DNA of 64,000 nucleotides, taken from Dictyobacter formicarum. Its GTDB lineage: Bacteria; Chloroflexota; Ktedonobacteria; Ktedonobacterales; Ktedonobacteraceae. The position numbers were made by a program, and so were the translations under genes. Under the pieces are notes generated by a model, which made no database searches, was not told the origin of the DNA, and saw nothing but the letters and a program-made list of their open reading frames with translations. Location: positions 69,886 through 133,885 of the forward strand of contig NZ_BNJJ01000024.1 of NCBI RefSeq assembly GCF_016587435.1, read 5' to 3'. Positions 60,420 to 64,000 of this stretch are shown in pieces; positions within the stretch are counted from its first letter, which is position 1, and each line of letters opens with the position of its first letter.

Positions 60420-61703
60420 ATGCCACAGGTAACACGGCGAAAACTAGTGAAGCAGCTATCGTTACTCAGCCTCAGCTTTTCTGTAATACCGCAAATTTTC
60501 GCTTTAAGGCGATCATTCTATGATGGGGTTACGCCTTCAGTTCGGGTTGATCGTCCTATCTACCCACAGGGAGCGACTCCCGAGAGCGCCACCTTTATCG
60601 ATCCTACGGCCATTATCCAGGGTGATAACAATATTACCCTTGGCAAACAGGTCTACATTGCTCCTTTCGCGCAACTCCTGGCCTATGACGCTCCAATTAG
60701 CATCGGGTCAGCTTCAAATGTACAGGATAGTGTCATTATTATCGGTCATCAGGAGCGCGATAGTGTAGATGAAAAACCACTAACGGCCAGTGGCTTGGAT
60801 GCAGCCACCGGAGTCGAAATCGCCGAACGCTGTATCCTGGCCCATGGTGTAACTATCAAGGGACCAGCACGTATCGGTGTAGGCAGTGGCATGCGGCCAG
60901 TTTTTCTTAGCTTTGGCGCTGAGGTAGATGGAGCCATACTGGAACGGAATACAGTCGTCTCGCAATTAGCCCGCGTGGGACCGGGGGTAAGGTTACATAG
61001 CGGCTACGTGGTCCTGCCGGGCAAGAATGTAACGACTCAGCAACAGGCTGATAATACTGCTTTGGGTAAGGTGCGCATGATTACAGAGGCAGATATCGCC
61101 TTTAATGAAACCGTCCTGGAGGTAAATACCAGCTTCGCGCGTGTCTACACCAGGCTCTTCCAGGAAAAAGCATCCAGTATCGAGGGTATCAACTACAATC
61201 CAGGCTTTACCCACTTCAATCCTGCGCGCCACCTACCAACTTTTAATAAGATTGCCACCTGTCTGCCCGATTTTCGGAATCGTATCATCGGTGCAGTTAA
61301 TCTAGCGGATACATTGCACGATGCCAACACGGCGATGCTAGATTGTATTTCGCTGCGTGCTGATGAGGGGGAACCGTTCAATATAGGCCATATCAGTTAT
61401 ATGGGCCATAGCGTCATCTTCCATGCACTGGAACATACAGATCTACGGGTCGGCAACAATATCAAATATGGCAGCCATGCTATAGTTCACGGTGGTCTGC
61501 GGCAACCAGGAAATAAGCCCACTGTGATTGAAGATGATGTCGTGGTGAAGGATCAAGCTCTTGTCTTTGGATCTCTGATTGGACGAGGATCAATCATTGG
61601 CGTGAAAAGCGCTGTCATCAACTCGGAACTGGCTCCTGATACAGTTATTCCTGATCATGTAATCTACCTCAACAGTCAACACTTTGGAGCGGTAGAATGG
61701 TAA
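60420..61703 (+). CDS. Secreted left-handed beta-helix protein (gamma carbonic anhydrase/acyltransferase-like)
   Basis: 427 residues. The N-terminal VTRRKLVKQLSLLSLSFSVI resembles a signal or Tat-type segment. The rest shows hexapeptide-repeat turns (ATFIDPTAIIQGDNNITLG, VKIGSASNVQDSVIIIG, RGSIIGVKSAVIN) as in gamma carbonic anhydrases and acyltransferases; His residues occur at HGVTIKG, GHISYMG and SHAIVHGG. The unit is about twice the length of a normal gamma-CA. GGAGAG precedes the ATG. It overlaps the next gene by 7 nt. Confidence 0.78.
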   Translation: MPQVTRRKLVKQLSLLSLSFSVIPQIFALRRSFYDGVTPSVRVDRPIYPQGATPESATFIDPTAIIQGDNNITLGKQVYIAPFAQLLAYDAPISIGSASNVQDSVIIIGHQERDSVDEKPLTASGLDAATGVEIAERCILAHGVTIKGPARIGVGSGMRPVFLSFGAEVDGAILERNTVVSQLARVGPGVRLHSGYVVLPGKNVTTQQQADNTALGKVRMITEADIAFNETVLEVNTSFARVYTRLFQEKASSIEGINYNPGFTHFNPARHLPTFNKIATCLPDFRNRIIGAVNLADTLHDANTAMLDCISLRADEGEPFNIGHISYMGHSVIFHALEHTDLRVGNNIKYGSHAIVHGGLRQPGNKPTVIEDDVVVKDQALVFGSLIGRGSIIGVKSAVINSELAPDTVIPDHVIYLNSQHFGAVEW

Positions 61704-62080
61704 CAACAGGTAGTGCTCAGCCAGATAAAGCTACGCCAGCCGGACTCCAGGCGCATATCTATACTGTGCCTACAGTACATGCGAATGGAACGCCTGGCTG
61801 GACAACATACTGGCAGCTAAGCTGGGAGCGAGTACCCGCTGCCACCTATTATCTGGTGTACTATGCGACTGCTGAAGGGAACAGTCCTACGCCTCATCCA
61901 ACCAGCGAGCCCGTGTGGCGACTTTCTATCGCGGCAGGTATTGGAGTCTGCGAGGCTGACCAGTTAGAGAAAGAAGATTACCTGCTCGCAACCCAGCTTC
62001 AAATTATAGTCGTGGCACAGTTCGCTGATGGATCAACTGGAAGTCCAACGGAGCCGGTTGCTGTTGGGGTAATTCTGTAA
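61697..62080 (+). CDS. Hypothetical protein, fibronectin-III-like fold
   Basis: 127 residues, not recognised as a named family. It looks like a single beta-sandwich (TYWQLSWERVPAATYYLVYYATAEGN recalls the FnIII W-x-x-x-x-A-x-x-Y pattern). It has no signal peptide. Its ATG overlaps the beta-helix gene stop by 7 nt, so the two are co-translated and may form a complex. Confidence 0.65.
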   Translation: MVTTGSAQPDKATPAGLQAHIYTVPTVHANGTPGWTTYWQLSWERVPAATYYLVYYATAEGNSPTPHPTSEPVWRLSIAAGIGVCEADQLEKEDYLLATQLQIIVVAQFADGSTGSPTEPVAVGVIL

Positions 62081-62109
62081 GCTGTCTGATAAAATAATCC
62101 ATCTGACAT

Positions 62110-62162
62110 GCCCTACCGAGTTGAATGTGTATAAGCATCGTTATGCATATTCCCACTCGGCA
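62110..62162. terminator. Weak inverted repeat between convergent genes
   Basis: CCGAGT (62116-62121) pairs with ACTCGG (62155-62160) around an AT-rich inner hairpin. It lies between the beta-helix operon and the haemoglobin gene. Confidence 0.45.
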
Positions 62163-62179
62163 GGACGCTGACGCAATAC

Positions 62180-62623
62180 TTAATTTTCAAACCAGGACAT
62201 CGGTAAAAAGTAGCGATTCATTTTGATCTGCATAGAAGGGGCGATCGATCTGGCCCGTCTTTTGGCTTCTTCCGCCTTTGGACCCTGAAATTGCGCATTG
62301 ACTTCGCGCTCAAACAATTCCAGCCAGCGGTTAAAATGCTCGGCGCTCAACTTTCTCTTTTCATCCAGGGCAAAATGTTTCTGCATCATTCCCCCACGAT
62401 ATCCTCCGGTTTGAAACAATAAATTTTCCCAGAAATCATACATAATCGGTAGATGCTCTTCAAGATTGATAGCGGCAACTTCCGTAAAAAATGGACCAAT
62501 CAATTCATCGGCCATGGCATGTGTATAAAAAGCTCGAATCAGGCGCGCAATATCCGCGCGATCCTGAATATCTTTTTTCTCTGTTAGCTCCAACCCACGA
62601 TCCTTTATCTTTATATTATGCAT
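62180..62623 (-). CDS. Group III truncated haemoglobin
   Basis: 147 residues. The globin F-helix proximal His lies in QKHFALDEKRKLSAEHFNRWLELF; the B/E region VAAINLEEHLPIMYDFWENLLF and GGYRGGMM match group III truncated haemoglobins. Such proteins bind O2, NO or sulfide. Its start at 62623 has only a weak GGA ribosome binding site. It is monocistronic. Confidence 0.9.
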   Translation of the reverse strand: MHNIKIKDRGLELTEKKDIQDRADIARLIRAFYTHAMADELIGPFFTEVAAINLEEHLPIMYDFWENLLFQTGGYRGGMMQKHFALDEKRKLSAEHFNRWLELFEREVNAQFQGPKAEEAKRRARSIAPSMQIKMNRYFLPMSWFEN

Positions 62624-62751
62624 TCATCAATAATAACTGAGCTCTCTCTTAGAGTGTGTCTTATGAAAATAGCTCAGGGATATAAAAATTATGGATGATT
62701 TATGCAAGAATGTAAATAGGAAGGTACAGGGAAGACAGAAAGAGGTGCCGG

Positions 62752-63942
62752 TTAGCTGGGAGTAAAAAAGGTGCCAACTGCCAGGATCAGGTAAAATGCG
62801 CATAGTAATAATCCTTCCAGCCAGGTGGAGACACCATCCAGGCTGATGACGGTATATAATCCCGCCACCAGGGCAAACATCGCCACTTCTAATAGTGAAA
62901 AATTGAGGTCCAGCGGTACCCCAATTATGGTTCCAGCCAGCACAAGCAGGGGTGCCACCAGTAAAGCGATCTGAATCGATGAGCCAGCAGTAATCGCCAT
63001 AGAGACCTCCATGTGGTCCTGACCTGCCGAGGAAACGGCTGAAAAATGTTCGGCCGCATTGCCGACAAGGGGCAAAATAATCAAGCCAACAAAAAACGCA
63101 TTGAGTCCAATTTGATGCGTTAATGGGTCGATTGCGCCAACTAAGATTTCACTCAGGACAGCTGTAATGGCTGTGGCCAGCGCCAGGATAGTGATGGGAA
63201 ACCAGATAGCAGTCTTCCATTTCATGCCTAATAGCGTCCAGAAGCCTGCTTTGCGTCCAACGGCAGAGGCATGATGGCTGGCGATGTCATTTTCCATTTC
63301 ATGCAGTTGTCGCAGTTCTTCTTCCTGGCGCAGTTCTTCAGTGGGATTGATTAAGAGATCATCGCGGGCCGCTCGTACTCCAAAAATCGAGTAGGCGATG
63401 TACGCACCATAACAGATGAGCAAAATAATGGCGATCCCAATACTGGCCAGATGTAGCTGGTTGCCGCGCACTACCTGCTCGCCAGGACGAGTACTTTCGC
63501 CCACGGTCGCCAGCAGCGAAGGAATAGCCATGCCGATAACTGCCAGTACCAGCATGGCCGCATATTGGCCTGTCGCCCGGGGACTAAACTGCTGCTCCCG
63601 GTATTTCCAGCCGCCAAAGAACATCGACATGCCTAGCACCAGCAGGGTATTGCCAATGATTGAACCTGATAAGGAGGCCCGCACCACCTCGGGTAAACCT
63701 GCAGATAAAGCAACCAGACCAATAATGATCTCGGCCGCATTGCCAAAGGTTGCATTGAGCAGGCCACCAACACGTTGTCCCATGCGCTCGGCCAGCGCCT
63801 CGGTTGAGACTCCAATTAAACCTGCGAGCGGTATCAATCCCAGTCCGGCCAGCACGAAGACGACAAGGGCCGAGGCATGCGCATACTCGGCCACTATTGC
63901 CAGCGGCACCGCAGCTAACAATACATAGAGCCAGCGTGTCAT
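62752..63942 (-). CDS. cax: Ca2+/H+ antiporter (CaCA superfamily, CAX family)
   Basis: 396 residues with about 11 membrane helices and an acidic cytoplasmic loop near the middle. Both signature alpha repeats are visible: FGNAAEIIIGLVAL and VGNAAEHFSAVSSA, the Glu-bearing ion-binding segments of CAX exchangers. It exports Ca2+ in exchange for H+. A weak AGGA lies about 13 nt upstream of the ATG. Its 5' end is close to the window edge; an upstream partner cannot be judged. Confidence 0.94.
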   Translation of the reverse strand: MTRWLYVLLAAVPLAIVAEYAHASALVVFVLAGLGLIPLAGLIGVSTEALAERMGQRVGGLLNATFGNAAEIIIGLVALSAGLPEVVRASLSGSIIGNTLLVLGMSMFFGGWKYREQQFSPRATGQYAAMLVLAVIGMAIPSLLATVGESTRPGEQVVRGNQLHLASIGIAIILLICYGAYIAYSIFGVRAARDDLLINPTEELRQEEELRQLHEMENDIASHHASAVGRKAGFWTLLGMKWKTAIWFPITILALATAITAVLSEILVGAIDPLTHQIGLNAFFVGLIILPLVGNAAEHFSAVSSAGQDHMEVSMAITAGSSIQIALLVAPLLVLAGTIIGVPLDLNFSLLEVAMFALVAGLYTVISLDGVSTWLEGLLLCAFYLILAVGTFFTPS

Positions 63943-64000
63943 CTCTTGCTATTATCCTCTCTCCAGAGCATCCTCGACCTGGCTGCAACACTTCAGGCCA

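Overview
The window reads as a chromosomal segment of a soil-type, free-living bacterium. My best guess is a member of the Chloroflexota, class Ktedonobacteria, at moderate confidence. The grounds are the mix of F420/deazaflavin-type redox proteins, large secreted glycosidases with Thr/Pro-rich linkers, a group 3b-like [NiFe] hydrogenase, a baeRF-type release-factor relative, and a moderate GC content with many non-coding palindromes. No rRNA, integrase, transposase, CRISPR array or phage block was seen.

Layout. 1-5.7 kb: a MoaD/ThiS-like carrier paired with a BNR propeller (cut by the window edge), a DUF2090 aldolase-like protein, a secreted GH30 glycosidase and a PPOX flavoprotein. 5.9-10.3 kb: phosphoketolase and a secreted PT-linker protein, separated by a GC-rich palindromic island. 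10.7-17.3 kb: a double-glycine small peptide, an FMN reductase, an SDR, a secreted propeller, an S24-like mini-protein and a baeRF protein. 17.5-23.1 kb: a deazaflavin-type nitroreductase, then one tightly packed hydrogenase operon (Fe-S subunit, cNMP-binding protein, FAD/2Fe-2S subunit, small subunit, large subunit, maturation protease). 23.3-29.3 kb: two VOC proteins, a zinc-free MDR reductase with a structured non-coding element upstream, an aldo/keto reductase, and an MFS exporter behind an attenuator-like hairpin. 29.6-33.2 kb: GH42 beta-galactosidase and DUF2785. 33.4-38.3 kb: amidohydrolase, Rieske ferredoxin and an ABC importer lacking its ATPase. 38.4-43.6 kb: NCS1 purine-type permease, a GNAT-fold protein, a cupin, and an adenosine deaminase-LacI operon with a clear promoter and operator. 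43.7-49 kb: an esterase and a three-gene unit (LRV-repeat protein, MoxR-type AAA+, HExxH/VWA protein). 49.07-50.0 kb: four tandem transcription units, each with its own sigma70-like promoter, a conserved 5' hairpin, one tRNA and one tRNA-like gene. 50.2-56 kb: a broken APC permease, nitronate monooxygenase, CAP lipoprotein, cobalamin-binding-like protein, TrhO and a nucleotidyltransferase. 56-60.3 kb: a TetR-FMO-SDR-esterase cluster. 60.4-64 kb: a left-handed beta-helix protein, a group III truncated haemoglobin and a Ca2+/H+ antiporter.

The metabolic picture is plant-polymer use (GH30, GH42, sugar-type ABC import), heterofermentative sugar cleavage (phosphoketolase), reversible H2/NAD(P)H redox balancing, and purine salvage. 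The most unusual feature is the tandem tRNA/tRNA-like array at 49.07-50.0 kb. A dispersed hairpin repeat whose arms vary in a compensatory way, and a candidate GG-leader peptide with an NPQPLPP motif, also deserve attention. Start codons were moved inward from the longest open frame wherever a ribosome binding site and family length supported it.
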